Assembly: GCA_044228685.1 (NCBI GenBank)
Contig: JBGAUL010000012.1
Span: 1 to 64,000, forward strand
From: JBBATK01 sp044228685
GTDB taxonomy: Bacteria > Bacteroidota > Ignavibacteria > Kapaibacteriales > NICIL-2
Direction: 5' to 3'
DNA length: 64,000 nt
Shown: in pieces, positions 50,691 to 61,235 of the stretch
Numbering within the stretch: the first letter of the stretch is position 1
Layout of the letters: every line of letters starts with the position of its first letter
Notes under the pieces: model-generated
What the model was told of the DNA's origin: nothing
The model's input: the letters and a program-made list of their open reading frames with translations, nothing else
Database searches by the model: none
Translations under genes and position numbers: made by a program

Positions 50691-53603
50691 CTAATGCGCC
50701 TCATCCCAATTCGCACCAACACCAGTTTCAACAAGCACCGGCACCTCGCCGAGGGGCAGTGCTGATTCCATGGTGGATTTAACCAAGGCTTTTAACTCGT
50801 CGAGCTCGTCGGGTCTGACTTCGAACACCAATTCGTCATGCACCTGGAGCATCATGAGGGATTTAAACTTCTGCTTTTTCATTTCAGCATGAAGATTGAT
50901 CATAGCAATCTTGATCATGTCTGCGGCCGTTCCTTGTATCGGTGTATTGATTGCGGTTCTCTCTGCTGCGGCTTTGATGGTGTTGTTCTTTGAGCGGATA
51001 TCGGGAAGGTATCGACGACGTCCACACAGCGTTTCGACAAAGCCTTCTGTCTCGCACTTGTGAATTGTCTGCTCCATGTAATTCTTGATGCGCTCGTACT
51101 GACGGAAGTAATTGTCGATGATTTCCTTGCCTTCGGTACGACTGATGCCGAGTTGTCGCGCCAGACCAAATGCACCCTGACCATACATGATACCAAAATT
51201 CACAGTCTTTGCTTTGCGTCGCATTGACGAGTCAACCTCTGCGAGCGGTACGCCAAAAAGTTTTGCCGCAGTCGCAGTGTGAATATCCAGTCCATTTTGA
51301 AATGCATGCGTCAGCGTTTCATCTCCACATATGTGCGCCATGATGCGCAATTCGATTTGCGAATAGTCGGCTGAGAGAATCACAGAATCTTTCTGCTGCG
51401 CAATGAAGGCCGCGCGGATGCTCCGTCCAAGCTCAGTTTTAATTGGAATATTCTGAAGATTAGGATCAGTTGATGCTAGACGTCCGGTTGCAGCAACATG
51501 CTGCGCGTAGGTCGTGTGCACACGTCCGGTGCGACCATTTACCATCTTCGGAAGATTCTCGATGTAAGTGCTCTGCAGCTTTTGTAATTGACGGTACTCG
51601 AGCATCATTTCGGCAATCGGATATGATGGCGCTAGCTCGCTCAAGACCTGAACGTCAGTGCTGTAGCCGGTCTTGTTTTTCTTGATTACCGGCAACTGCA
51701 TTCTCTCAAAAAGTACTTCGCCGAGCTGCTTGGGGGAGTCAGGATTGAAACTGACGCCGGCTTCGTTGATAATGCGCTCGCGCAAACCAACCGTTTCCTT
51801 GCGCACGAACGAACCGAGTGATGCGAGCTTTTCCGTATCAATGGCGATACCGTTGAACTCCATGTCGCGCAATACGGTGATGAGAGGGAACTCGATTTCG
51901 TTAGCGACTTTTTCCAAACGAGCGTCTGCATGCAGTGAATTATAAAGCAAAGAACAAAGTCTGTATGTCACATCTGCATCTTCAGCAGCGTACTCAGCCA
52001 CTCGTTCTACGGGCACATCTCTCATCGAGAGTTGTGTTGCTTTCTTAGCGCCAATAAGTTCAGTAATGGATATCGGTGTGTAGTTCAACCACTTCTGCGC
52101 CAATGCATCCATACCGTGCGAAGAGTCAGGATTGAGGACGTAGCTGGCAATCATAGAATCGAAGCTGATGGGCGACACGTCAACACCATGACGCTTGAGT
52201 ATCAGAGAATCGAACTTGATGTTCTGACCCCACTTGTCGATAGCTGAGTTCTCCAAGAGAGGTTTCAATTGCTCCAAGACGTATCGGGTCTCGAGCTGAT
52301 CGCCGATTTCGTGCTGTGAATTTTCTTCAACCCCAAAGACCATTTCTTCCGTCATTGTCGGAGCACTGGCACCGCGCGCCATGTCCATGTCTGCCGGGTG
52401 CACCGGACGTACCGCCACATAGTACGCGACGCCTTCTTCAGCACATAGTGATAGGCCTACTATCTCGCAACTCATGGCATCAAGCGATGTGGTTTCAAGA
52501 TCCACAGCAAGGTTTTTTGCTTTCTTGAGATTCTTGAGCATGTCTTTCAGACCCTTCTCATCGCGCACCAGCTTGTAATTGTGCTCGATTTCATGTAGGG
52601 TCTTTAGAACCGGTGCGGTTTCGTCAGAGCCGGACTCCGTAGAAGAAGATGAAGCACTATCCGTTGCTTTTGTTGCACTTGATTGCGATGTTGAGGCACT
52701 TGGCGTCGAACCATCTGCGGCAATTGCGTTGAGACGTGACATCCATTTTACCTTTAATGTCTTGAGTCCCATGAGATCAAAGAACTCAGCCAGCTTGGTG
52801 GCATCAGGTGTTTGTGGCAGACATTCTTCGTATCCATGCTCAATTGGCACATGACGATCAATTGTCACCAATACTTTCGACAACTCTGCCATTGCACGAT
52901 GCTCTTCGAATTTCTTACGCACAGACTCCTTGCTGATTTCATCGAGGTGCGCGTAGATGTTCTCAAGAGTACCGTATTGTTGAACGAGAGGAATAGCCGT
53001 CTTTTCACCAACACCTTTGACACCGGGAACGTTATCGCTTGAGTCACCGATGATTGCCAAGACGTCTATTACTTGGTTTGGTGCAACACCAAACTTCTCA
53101 CGACACTCTTCTTCGCCATGCACTTCATAGTCTGCGCTGCCACTTGAAGGTTTGAGCAATCTCACCTTCGAATCAACCAGCTGATAATAGTCTTTGTCAG
53201 AGGTCACACAGAACACCTCAATGTTCTTCCGTTCGCCTTCCAAAGCCAAAGTCCCAATAATATCGTCCGCCTCAAATCCCGGTTGTTCAATGCGCTTGAT
53301 ACCGAGCAAATCAATGAGTTGCTTGATGCGGGGGATTTGTGGGATGAGATCTTCAGGCATTGCCTGACGATTGGCTTTGTACTGATCGTAGAGAATGTGA
53401 CGATGCGTTGGCTCTTTGGTATCGAAGACGCAGGCGATGTAGTCCGGCGACTCACGCTCTAACAGCGAGGTCAGAATCGTCGCAAAACCAAACAATGCAC
53501 CGGTTGGTTCACCATTGGTGGCATTTAAAGGACGTCCGCGTTGAAGCGCATAAAAAGCACGGAAAATCAACGAAAAAGAATCGATAAGAAAGAGTTTGGG
53601 CAT
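50691..53603 (-). CDS. polA: DNA polymerase I with both exonuclease domains
   Basis: PolA fills gaps and removes RNA primers in replication and repair. I start at ATG 53603 (MPKLFLIDSFSLIFRA); an ATG at 53630 adds nine residues. The 970-residue protein has a 5'-3' exonuclease (about 1-260, FEADDIIGTLA, VTSDKDYYQLV, GDSSDNVPGVKGVG). The 3'-5' exonuclease (about 350-545) keeps its acidic residues (VDLETTSLD near 367 and AAEDADVTYRL), so proofreading is probably active. The polymerase has motif A DYSQIELR (near 746), motif B RRKAKTVNFGIMYGQG (near 800) and motif C LQVHDELVFE (near 920). A Ser/Thr/Ala-rich linker (about 295-335) separates the domains. It is divergent from the helicase-nuclease. 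Confidence 0.97.
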   Translation of the reverse strand: MPKLFLIDSFSLIFRAFYALQRGRPLNATNGEPTGALFGFATILTSLLERESPDYIACVFDTKEPTHRHILYDQYKANRQAMPEDLIPQIPRIKQLIDLLGIKRIEQPGFEADDIIGTLALEGERKNIEVFCVTSDKDYYQLVDSKVRLLKPSSGSADYEVHGEEECREKFGVAPNQVIDVLAIIGDSSDNVPGVKGVGEKTAIPLVQQYGTLENIYAHLDEISKESVRKKFEEHRAMAELSKVLVTIDRHVPIEHGYEECLPQTPDATKLAEFFDLMGLKTLKVKWMSRLNAIAADGSTPSASTSQSSATKATDSASSSSTESGSDETAPVLKTLHEIEHNYKLVRDEKGLKDMLKNLKKAKNLAVDLETTSLDAMSCEIVGLSLCAEEGVAYYVAVRPVHPADMDMARGASAPTMTEEMVFGVEENSQHEIGDQLETRYVLEQLKPLLENSAIDKWGQNIKFDSLILKRHGVDVSPISFDSMIASYVLNPDSSHGMDALAQKWLNYTPISITELIGAKKATQLSMRDVPVERVAEYAAEDADVTYRLCSLLYNSLHADARLEKVANEIEFPLITVLRDMEFNGIAIDTEKLASLGSFVRKETVGLRERIINEAGVSFNPDSPKQLGEVLFERMQLPVIKKNKTGYSTDVQVLSELAPSYPIAEMMLEYRQLQKLQSTYIENLPKMVNGRTGRVHTTYAQHVAATGRLASTDPNLQNIPIKTELGRSIRAAFIAQQKDSVILSADYSQIELRIMAHICGDETLTHAFQNGLDIHTATAAKLFGVPLAEVDSSMRRKAKTVNFGIMYGQGAFGLARQLGISRTEGKEIIDNYFRQYERIKNYMEQTIHKCETEGFVETLCGRRRYLPDIRSKNNTIKAAAERTAINTPIQGTAADMIKIAMINLHAEMKKQKFKSLMMLQVHDELVFEVRPDELDELKALVKSTMESALPLGEVPVLVETGVGANWDEAH

Positions 53604-53790
53604 GACATAGGGAGTGTGTTGAAGGGTCAATTTACGAGTCTTCTGCTTTTACAGCATTGCAGAGTGTTGTAGAAAGCGGTGATTGGCGGTTCCGTGCGAT
53701 CAAGCCCCCGAGTCTGTGCATATTCGCAGGTCTGAGCTCTGCAATACTGAGCTCTTCGCAGCGTATTCTCGAGTTTTTTTAGCGTCAAGC

Positions 53791-56700
53791 ATGGCAGAAG
53801 CCTTAATTCCAAGCTCCTTTACCGCCGATCAGCGTCTGGCTCTGAATACGAGTCATCACGCGATCGTGCGCGCAGCTGCCGGATCAGGGAAGACTCGTGT
53901 CTTGGTCGAGCGTTATGTACAGCTCCTGGTCAGTGGAGCAGACATTCGACAAATCGTTGCAATCACTTTCACGCGCAAAGCCGCCGCCGAGATGATAGCG
54001 CGCATCGCGCATCGTTTGGAGGAGTATCTCGATCGACGAGATCTTAGCCCAGATCATAGAGCCCGACTCTTGCACGCGCAGAGTCGATTGTCTTCAGCTC
54101 GCGTTTCAACCATCCACGCATTCTGTGCTCAATTGCTTCGAGAATATCCGGTTGAAGCCGGTGTGTCGCCCGACTTTGTTGAGATTGGAAGCGGTGAATT
54201 GCAAGCAATGCGAGAACGCGCAATTCAGCACGTGCTGGAACGGCGTTTAGCTGATTGTGAGCAGCAAGAGCAGACCCGACAACTTCTGTTGCAAATGGGA
54301 CAACGTGCTGTGCAGTCGTTTTTAGACTCCATGCTCAAAGACAGTGAGCAGCACGCAACACTTCAAGCGCTGTATCGAGAACATGGCGATGAAGAGCTGA
54401 TTGAACGTGGAATGCAGTGGCTAAGCCTGGTAATTGCTGATACTGTATTTGCTGCGCGACCAATGTTCAGCCTGATGCTCGATTTCATACAAGAGTCGCA
54501 ACCCAAACACGCGCCGAAAGTCTCTGATGCTCGCCAGACATTGGATCCATGGTTTCGCGCAAGCACTTCAGACTTGGCGCAGATGTCCGCTGATCAGTGC
54601 GCGGAGCTTCTCGACACTATTGCAAAAGGACTTCAACCCTTTCTGACCAAAGAAGGAAAGCTCTTGAAGACGATGCAGAAGGGTGAAGTTGATCCGCCTA
54701 TCGATGCAGCTGTGCTCAAGAACTTTTGGTCAACGCTTAGCATATGTCAGACTGCTTTGACGAATCGCGACGCTGATCTGCGGATGCTGGAGCAGGTTCG
54801 AATTCTGCAGAGTATGGCAGAAGAAGCAATGACGGAAATTCAAGAGGAAAAAGACGCCATATCGGGTCTTGATTTTGATGACCTCCAGTTAAAAACCCTA
54901 GCAGTGCTCGAGAAACCCGAAGTACGTCGCCGCATTCGTCGCTCAATTCGCTACTTGATGGTTGATGAATTTCAGGATACCAACCAGTTGCAGTATCAAA
55001 TCACGACTGCAATTGTGGGTGACGAGACTCAGTCAAAGCCAATTGCTGCGCCGGGAAATGGACCCAACATCTTCATCGTTGGAGATCCCAAGCAGTCGAT
55101 TTACGGTTTCCGTAAAGCTGATGTGCGTGTGTTTAGTCAAGCCGGACGGGATATACTCGAAGCAAATGAAACTGAGAACAATCCTGCGCACGAGACGAAC
55201 GAGAATAAACTTGGCGATGTGCGACTTGCAGTGTCCTTTCGCATGACTGCTGACTTGGTGGCGGTAGTGAACCGACTCTGCCGAGCGTTCATGAATGCAA
55301 AGACCGAAGGCTACGAAGTTGAGTTTGAGGAAATGATGTGCGGACGTCGTGTCGACACGATGCAGCCGGCGCGCGTTGAACTGATCATCGGACAACGTCC
55401 AGCCTCGGTGAAGACGGTCGTTGATTCGACACAGGAATTGCAGTCGGAAACTTCTCTCATTGCAGCTCGCATTCGGTCTATTATCAATCATCCCGACAAG
55501 TGGCCTGTGTGGGACGATAAGCTTCAAGGGTTCCGACCCGCAGCATTTAGTGATATCGCAATTCTATCGCGCACCTCAAAGAAGTTCACGGAGATTTCGG
55601 AAGAACTCCGTCGAAGTGCAATTCCCTTTCACCGTCATAGTGGTAAGGGATTCTACCAAACGCAGGAAGTGTTGGACGTGCAGTCGTTGCTGCATTTTCT
55701 GCATAGTCCTGACGACGATCTCGCCCTAGGTTCTGTCTTACGTTCACCCTTCTTTGCTCTAAACGATCTGCAATTACTCATACTGAGCAGTGGACGTCAG
55801 CAGGCGAGCATGTGGTCCAGCTTGGCTGCAACAGTACAAGCCATGCGTGCGCAAGAAGTGTCATCTGATCAAATGATCATTGATGCATATGAACGACTCC
55901 GGCACATTCTCAACAAGTCGCGATTGCAGACGGTAAGTGAGACTATCTCGTTGGCGCTTTCGAGTTGCGCGTGGTCGGCAACGGTCGACTACAGCGATCG
56001 AGCAGACCAAATGCGCGCCAACATGGATAAGCTACTCGCGGCAATTCGTTCGACCGAGGAGCGCGGATTTCGAAGTGTGTACGACATCATCACGGAGCTC
56101 GAGCAGTGGCAAAAGGCAGCCGACAATGAAGCAGAAGCTTCAGTGCTGTTGGATGAGAATGCGGTGAATATCATGACCATCCACGCAGCAAAAGGACTTG
56201 AGTTTCCCATCGTCATTATCGTCAATTGCATCACTGAAAATGCTCGCTCGAAATCGCACATCATGAGCGATCAACTTGGTATGTGTTTTCGCACAACGAC
56301 AGACACTACCAAGAAAGCAGACGGGGTTCTTATGCATGCCGCTCGGCATGCACAAGCCGAGAAGAATGATGCAGAAGAAAAGCGAGTCTTGTACGTGGCT
56401 TTGACGCGTGCTCGAGATCACTTAATCATGAGTGGGGAGCTCAAGGTTACAGATGCCAAGGGAGAACGCTCGGCACAGTCTGCACGCGGTTTCTGGCCTT
56501 TAATCATGCAAGGCATCAATCGTCCAATAAGTCTCTTCGAAAACAGTTGCTTTAGTTACAACGAAGTTCTCAAAACCCTTCAACCGAATGGCGAAAAGGT
56601 TTTGAACGAGCATCCGATCTCGATTGAGACCACAGTTGAAGTAAAAGACGACAGAGCGATTGTTGCTGACAATCAGGAAGATCAGCAAGTGCAGCAACTG

Positions 56701-57483
56701 CTGACGCAATCGGTGCAGAGTTCAATGCACTCCGAGGTTTTTAGTGCCAGTCAGCTTATGACTTATTCCAAAAGTCCGGAAGAATATTTCCGCACCTACA
56801 TTCTCGGTCTGCCGGCTTCTGATGATGCGGGTGCGAGCACGAGAACGACGATTGAAAATGAAGACAGAGATTCATACATCGCCAGTGAAGCCGGGACAAT
56901 CATACATAGCGTCTTGGCGCGATTTTCTGAATGGGAGAGTGCGTCCGATGCCGAGCGACAGAATCAACTGCAAAAGGTTGTTGACGACGAAGTCCGAGCT
57001 CTTAGTCAAGTGAGTGTGTCAGTACTTCGTCAGCGCATGATGAATGAACTCACAGCTCTCAGTCAATCTTCATTGCTACGTCGCTATTCACACTCCTTGA
57101 TGCAAGCACAATGCGAGCACTCTTTGACGATTCCTCTTGCTGAGGATTTCTTGCACGGTATTGTTGACTGTATTCTCGTGGCTGACGACGGTGTCGTTGA
57201 GATTTGGGATTGGAAGACAAACCGACTGGATCGCTATGATGAAAACGCGTGGTTTGAAGTCTATCGATTGCAGCTACGCGTGTACTGCTATCTCGTCGCT
57301 TGTTCGATGAAAGAGGTCACGCGATTCCGAGCACGACTCGTCTTCACTCGCAGCACTAAAGATCGAGTGCTTGAGCTTAACCGTGATGAAGCACTTGCAG
57401 TTGAGAAGGAGATACTGGAATTAGTTCGAGGAATAAAATTCTTGATGGGTGATCAATCTGCTAGAACGCGTGTCCAAGACTGA
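53791..57483 (+). CDS. AddA-like UvrD/REP helicase with C-terminal PD-(D/E)XK nuclease
   Basis: The protein should resect or repair DNA ends, like AddA of AddAB or RecB. I start at ATG 53791 (MAEALIPSSFTADQR), giving 1230 residues. Motifs: Walker A AAAGSGKTRV (about 30-38), motif II VDEFQDTNQLQ (about 390), GDPKQSIYGFRKADV, HAAKGLEFPIVI (about 796) and LYVALTRARDHL. The nuclease ends in DWKTNRLDRYDE (about 1139), with a likely QLRVYCYLVA active-site partner after it. No AddB gene is adjacent, so whether it pairs with AddB elsewhere or acts alone is open. Its 3' end overlaps the convergent Omp85 gene by 23 bases. Confidence 0.88.
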   Translation: MAEALIPSSFTADQRLALNTSHHAIVRAAAGSGKTRVLVERYVQLLVSGADIRQIVAITFTRKAAAEMIARIAHRLEEYLDRRDLSPDHRARLLHAQSRLSSARVSTIHAFCAQLLREYPVEAGVSPDFVEIGSGELQAMRERAIQHVLERRLADCEQQEQTRQLLLQMGQRAVQSFLDSMLKDSEQHATLQALYREHGDEELIERGMQWLSLVIADTVFAARPMFSLMLDFIQESQPKHAPKVSDARQTLDPWFRASTSDLAQMSADQCAELLDTIAKGLQPFLTKEGKLLKTMQKGEVDPPIDAAVLKNFWSTLSICQTALTNRDADLRMLEQVRILQSMAEEAMTEIQEEKDAISGLDFDDLQLKTLAVLEKPEVRRRIRRSIRYLMVDEFQDTNQLQYQITTAIVGDETQSKPIAAPGNGPNIFIVGDPKQSIYGFRKADVRVFSQAGRDILEANETENNPAHETNENKLGDVRLAVSFRMTADLVAVVNRLCRAFMNAKTEGYEVEFEEMMCGRRVDTMQPARVELIIGQRPASVKTVVDSTQELQSETSLIAARIRSIINHPDKWPVWDDKLQGFRPAAFSDIAILSRTSKKFTEISEELRRSAIPFHRHSGKGFYQTQEVLDVQSLLHFLHSPDDDLALGSVLRSPFFALNDLQLLILSSGRQQASMWSSLAATVQAMRAQEVSSDQMIIDAYERLRHILNKSRLQTVSETISLALSSCAWSATVDYSDRADQMRANMDKLLAAIRSTEERGFRSVYDIITELEQWQKAADNEAEASVLLDENAVNIMTIHAAKGLEFPIVIIVNCITENARSKSHIMSDQLGMCFRTTTDTTKKADGVLMHAARHAQAEKNDAEEKRVLYVALTRARDHLIMSGELKVTDAKGERSAQSARGFWPLIMQGINRPISLFENSCFSYNEVLKTLQPNGEKVLNEHPISIETTVEVKDDRAIVADNQEDQQVQQLLTQSVQSSMHSEVFSASQLMTYSKSPEEYFRTYILGLPASDDAGASTRTTIENEDRDSYIASEAGTIIHSVLARFSEWESASDAERQNQLQKVVDDEVRALSQVSVSVLRQRMMNELTALSQSSLLRRYSHSLMQAQCEHSLTIPLAEDFLHGIVDCILVADDGVVEIWDWKTNRLDRYDENAWFEVYRLQLRVYCYLVACSMKEVTRFRARLVFTRSTKDRVLELNRDEALAVEKEILELVRGIKFLMGDQSARTRVQD

Positions 57484-59860
57484 TCTGCAGCGCTAGCGCG
57501 TCGTAGAATTTCCGGTTGTTGATAGTCTTGTAGCGAGGATCTTGAGATGGATCGTAGCTGTTGATGCCCAAATCTAATCGTGCAGGTCCTACCGGAGTTG
57601 AGTATCGAAAACCGGCACCGAGAGCGACTGCCCAACGAGTTGGATCGACGATGTCACTGAGTTGAGCATGACCGTAAGCAGACGGCGTCAGACGATTGAA
57701 AGCATTACCCATATCGCAGAAGAAGGTAAATCCGATGCGATGCACTTGCTCCGAAAGAAAGCTTCCCAACTCTACGTATTTTGGAAAGGTGAATCGCATT
57801 TCCGCACTTAACTCGATTATCGTAGCCCAGCCAACATAGTTCGCGAGGTCACCAACATTTGATGGAAGATTGCGGTCGTCGGAATATCGATCTCCAAGAC
57901 CACGGCTCGCAAAAGAACGAATAGACGATGCGCCACCGGCGTAGTAATGTCGGTCCGAAGGAACAATCACTGTTGAATCACTGCGCCACCAGAAGACGTG
58001 TCCGACGCGGGCGCGCCAGGCAAAGACCCAATCGTCACTCAAGCCGAAATAAGCGCTGTACGATGACTGTGCTCGAACGTAGCGTGTAAGCAAACCCGGA
58101 AGCGGAGCGACTTCTAACAGTTCCGTTAGAAAGCTTCCTTTGGATGGAAAGAAAATGTCGTTACGTGTATCCAGTGTAAACGTCCCGCTCAAATACACCG
58201 AGGTCAGATCAAATCGACCTTGGGTAAACTCATCGAGCTTTTGGTATGGATCTAAACGTTCTTTGAGATTCTGTTTGAGCACAGTCGTATCCGCACCGGG
58301 GAAACGCTTGCGTGCCTGGGAGTACGAATATTCAAAGGCGCCTTGATAGTTCACCGGTCTCTGACAATCCAATCCTAGATCGAATTGAAACCGCCCGGCA
58401 CCCTCGAGTACACTGAAATATGGACTCACGTGTGCCGACAAAGTGTGGAGCGTAAAGGGATCGACAATTGCTAAATACGAATAGCTCAAAGACGCAGTTC
58501 CATCGACGCGTTTGTCGCCCAGGCGCATGATATCGGGTTGTGAGTATTGCGTTCCAACTTCAGCTTCAAAGCTGGGATTTAACTGAATGACTTTTGTATT
58601 GAACAGATTGTGTATCCAATCAGGGATAGTCTTGTCAGCGTTGCGAAGTGTGAATCGACCCCAGGTATTCAAGACTTGAGCATCATGGAACAAGTTGCGA
58701 TTGAGGTACACCAACTCAATACCGGCGTTGTTCAGGTTGTCAGGGAGGGTGTTGTTTACAAACAGACTCGGCGTCAATTCCGAGACCTTCTTGTAGCTGG
58801 TGAATACCGTCGTGTTGATGGTATCACCGACTGCAGAAGTATCGATCGAAGCACGATCAAACGGACCAAGAGCACGTATCGTGTTTTCGCTGCGTCGTAT
58901 TGCTGACAGATTATACCACTGTCCCGTTTTAAACTCTAGTTGATTTCTCTTCAACGAATTCACGACGAAGGGATTTCCGTGCGTGCTATCGATGAAGCCT
59001 ACCTTACCGAAAACATAGCGTCGTTGCGGTTCAATAAAGATGGTGATGCTATCGACCTTGCGCACAGTATCAAGCAATGCCAAGGGTTCGCGGGGAACCA
59101 TGTTGCGATTGGCGCTGTCTTTTTCAACTGCTTCCCGTATCAAAGGCAAACGAGCAAATGCATATCCGCTATCGTGGAGCAAGCCGAGCATGGTGTTCAC
59201 CGTCGCCTGCGCCTCAGGTTCACTAAATGGCTTTTTGATCAGTGGCTGAGGTACCAATCGTAGTTTCTGTTGAACGCTTTCAGGAAGTAGTTCGATACCA
59301 TGCACAACCACTGTATCAACCGTGTACTGTTTGCCGGTGTGTATGATGAAATTGAGAACGTTGTTTCTGCGATCCGGACTAACCGCGAAACGATAACGGG
59401 CGCTAACGTCGTGAAATCCAAGTTGATTGAAAAAATCAATGATCAACATGACATCGGTACCGGCAACTGAGCGGTTGAAGTAGCGTAGTTCGGATTGAGA
59501 AGACAAGACATAAAATTCTTGCAGAGTTTCGACTATTGGTCCAGGAACTTCGCTGTGCGACATGGACTCATAGGTCAATCCACGGAGCAAACGACTCGTC
59601 ATTGAAAAGTCGCAAGCCCGAGAATTTATCACGGCTGCCAGCTCAGTTGCAGACGGCACATTGTTCTTTGCCAACTCGGCGTGGATTTCGAATCGAATCT
59701 CGTGAATAGCCAGCGGACGGATGATTTGCTGAACGGGTGGATTACCTTTGGTCGGTTCGTTGTCAATCTTCTTCGCCGTCGCAGACGCAGCCGCAAAGCA
59801 CGTCATGAGAACACAGACAGCTACGGAAAGTGATAGGAAGCGGGAAGACCGAACATTCAT
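57461..59860 (-). CDS. Omp85-family outer-membrane protein (BamA/TamA-like)
   Basis: Omp85 proteins insert or translocate beta-barrel proteins. I start at ATG 59860 (MNVRSSRFLSLSVAVC), with a signal peptide of about 30 residues; an ATG at 59953 is possible but adds residues before the signal. The 799-residue protein has POTRA-type segments (about 45-270, for example YTVDTVVVHGIELLPES). A 16-stranded-barrel C-terminal part (about 400-799) follows, with DTRNDIFFPSKGSFL and GGASSIRSFASRGLGDRY, and the final LQISLGHAF ends in Phe, as expected for the beta-signal. Its length and POTRA number fit TamA better than BamA, but I cannot decide. Confidence 0.88.
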   Translation of the reverse strand: MNVRSSRFLSLSVAVCVLMTCFAAASATAKKIDNEPTKGNPPVQQIIRPLAIHEIRFEIHAELAKNNVPSATELAAVINSRACDFSMTSRLLRGLTYESMSHSEVPGPIVETLQEFYVLSSQSELRYFNRSVAGTDVMLIIDFFNQLGFHDVSARYRFAVSPDRRNNVLNFIIHTGKQYTVDTVVVHGIELLPESVQQKLRLVPQPLIKKPFSEPEAQATVNTMLGLLHDSGYAFARLPLIREAVEKDSANRNMVPREPLALLDTVRKVDSITIFIEPQRRYVFGKVGFIDSTHGNPFVVNSLKRNQLEFKTGQWYNLSAIRRSENTIRALGPFDRASIDTSAVGDTINTTVFTSYKKVSELTPSLFVNNTLPDNLNNAGIELVYLNRNLFHDAQVLNTWGRFTLRNADKTIPDWIHNLFNTKVIQLNPSFEAEVGTQYSQPDIMRLGDKRVDGTASLSYSYLAIVDPFTLHTLSAHVSPYFSVLEGAGRFQFDLGLDCQRPVNYQGAFEYSYSQARKRFPGADTTVLKQNLKERLDPYQKLDEFTQGRFDLTSVYLSGTFTLDTRNDIFFPSKGSFLTELLEVAPLPGLLTRYVRAQSSYSAYFGLSDDWVFAWRARVGHVFWWRSDSTVIVPSDRHYYAGGASSIRSFASRGLGDRYSDDRNLPSNVGDLANYVGWATIIELSAEMRFTFPKYVELGSFLSEQVHRIGFTFFCDMGNAFNRLTPSAYGHAQLSDIVDPTRWAVALGAGFRYSTPVGPARLDLGINSYDPSQDPRYKTINNRKFYDALALQISLGHAF

Positions 59861-59927
59861 CCCGCAATTTACGTCAGGCAGGCTCAAGCTGGGCGTATTG
59901 CCTCGGCTCCGGACAGCACTCAGCATT

Positions 59928-61112
59928 TTAAAACAATAATCCAAACAAGACATAAGCTAGAACAAGGCCTTGGAGTATGCGATGTGTGCGACGGAAACGG
60001 TGGCTCAATTCATTCTCGAACCAGACCACCAGCAGCGTTGAACTCACAACCATCACACTAAGCATGATCCCGGCACCAAGAGAAAGCTGCTTGAAAAAGA
60101 TTCTTCCAAAGCTCGAATACCATGGTGTTCCGAAGAGAATAACGAGGTGAATGAGGTAAATAACGAGCGATTGTTTGCCAAAGAGCTCCAAAGGACGACG
60201 GAAACGACGTATCGTGTTTTGAGCCAATGCGATGAAGGAGATCAAGACCAAGACGACACCCTCACGCAGAAACACCGTTGATGGCATCGACTGTAGCACA
60301 TCAAGTTGTGGCATCCAGCTAAAGAGTGGATCAACCAGATACAGGACGACTCCGACAAGGAGCATCGTCGCGCCAATCTTCCACGCCGTGTCGCGCAAGT
60401 AATCGTGGTGAATATCTCGCGGTACAGATCGAAGGCTCGTTCCCAACGCCGCACCAAACATCATGTAGGAAGCAAAAGGTGCAATGGGGAAATACGAACC
60501 ATGACGGTAACTCAGAAAGGCCGCAACTCCCTCGGGGAGCATATTGAACCAATCGACAGCATTGACAAATGGCGTAGCAAAAACAAGAATAGCACTTATT
60601 GAATAGCACACTACCCTGAACGACTTTTCAGAAGTAGTGACTAAGGCTATGCATGTTGTAAGAATCAATGCAAGGGCATTGAGTTGAAGGATGTTTGCTT
60701 GAAAGAAGAGGGTCCAACCGGCAGGACTCACAAAAGACAAGTGAAAAATGTTCGACGCCGGAAACACCAACACATATGCCGTAGCCATCAAGACCAGTGC
60801 CCAGCGAATGCGTAGCCAGGCTTGTTGCATGCGCATGCGACCGCTTGGCGATCGCTGCATGGTCAGAGCAAACAACATTCCCGATACACTCAAGAATATC
60901 GGAGCTGTGAAACCACGAAGATGCTGCCAAATAAGTCCGGGGAACTCGGTGAGATTCATTTCGTCCGGACGTACCAATGCATCGATAGTGTGACCTTGCA
61001 TCATCATGATCATGGCCGCAACTTTAACTGCATCAAGCAGCGTCAAACGAGATTTCGTTGACGGAGAAAATGGTGTCGAATGAGCGTGTGGTGTGGACGA
61101 CATGCAGAACAA
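59928..61112 (-). CDS. Multi-pass membrane acyltransferase (DUF1624/HGSNAT or acyltransferase-3 like)
   Basis: The 394-residue protein has about ten membrane helices. The start SRLTLLDAVKVAAMIMMMQGHTIDAL matches the catalytic-domain opening of the heparan-alpha-glucosaminide acetyltransferase family (a His in the QGH position), and LRGFTAPIFLSVSGMLFAL is also typical. It probably acetylates or otherwise modifies a sugar or lipid at the membrane. It lies upstream of the Omp85 gene, same direction, 67 bases away. No cognate polysaccharide cluster is seen here. Confidence 0.82.
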   Translation of the reverse strand: MFCMSSTPHAHSTPFSPSTKSRLTLLDAVKVAAMIMMMQGHTIDALVRPDEMNLTEFPGLIWQHLRGFTAPIFLSVSGMLFALTMQRSPSGRMRMQQAWLRIRWALVLMATAYVLVFPASNIFHLSFVSPAGWTLFFQANILQLNALALILTTCIALVTTSEKSFRVVCYSISAILVFATPFVNAVDWFNMLPEGVAAFLSYRHGSYFPIAPFASYMMFGAALGTSLRSVPRDIHHDYLRDTAWKIGATMLLVGVVLYLVDPLFSWMPQLDVLQSMPSTVFLREGVVLVLISFIALAQNTIRRFRRPLELFGKQSLVIYLIHLVILFGTPWYSSFGRIFFKQLSLGAGIMLSVMVVSSTLLVVWFENELSHRFRRTHRILQGLVLAYVLFGLLF

Positions 61113-61235
61113 TCAGAATGCTGCAAAATACACTCTTGCTGCAGCATCGGTGAGCCTTGATTTTATTCAGCCTTGCGTTAATGATTCGAAACGCGACTCG
61201 TAGAGTGAAATCGCATTCACCAGTGTAGGCAGTCT

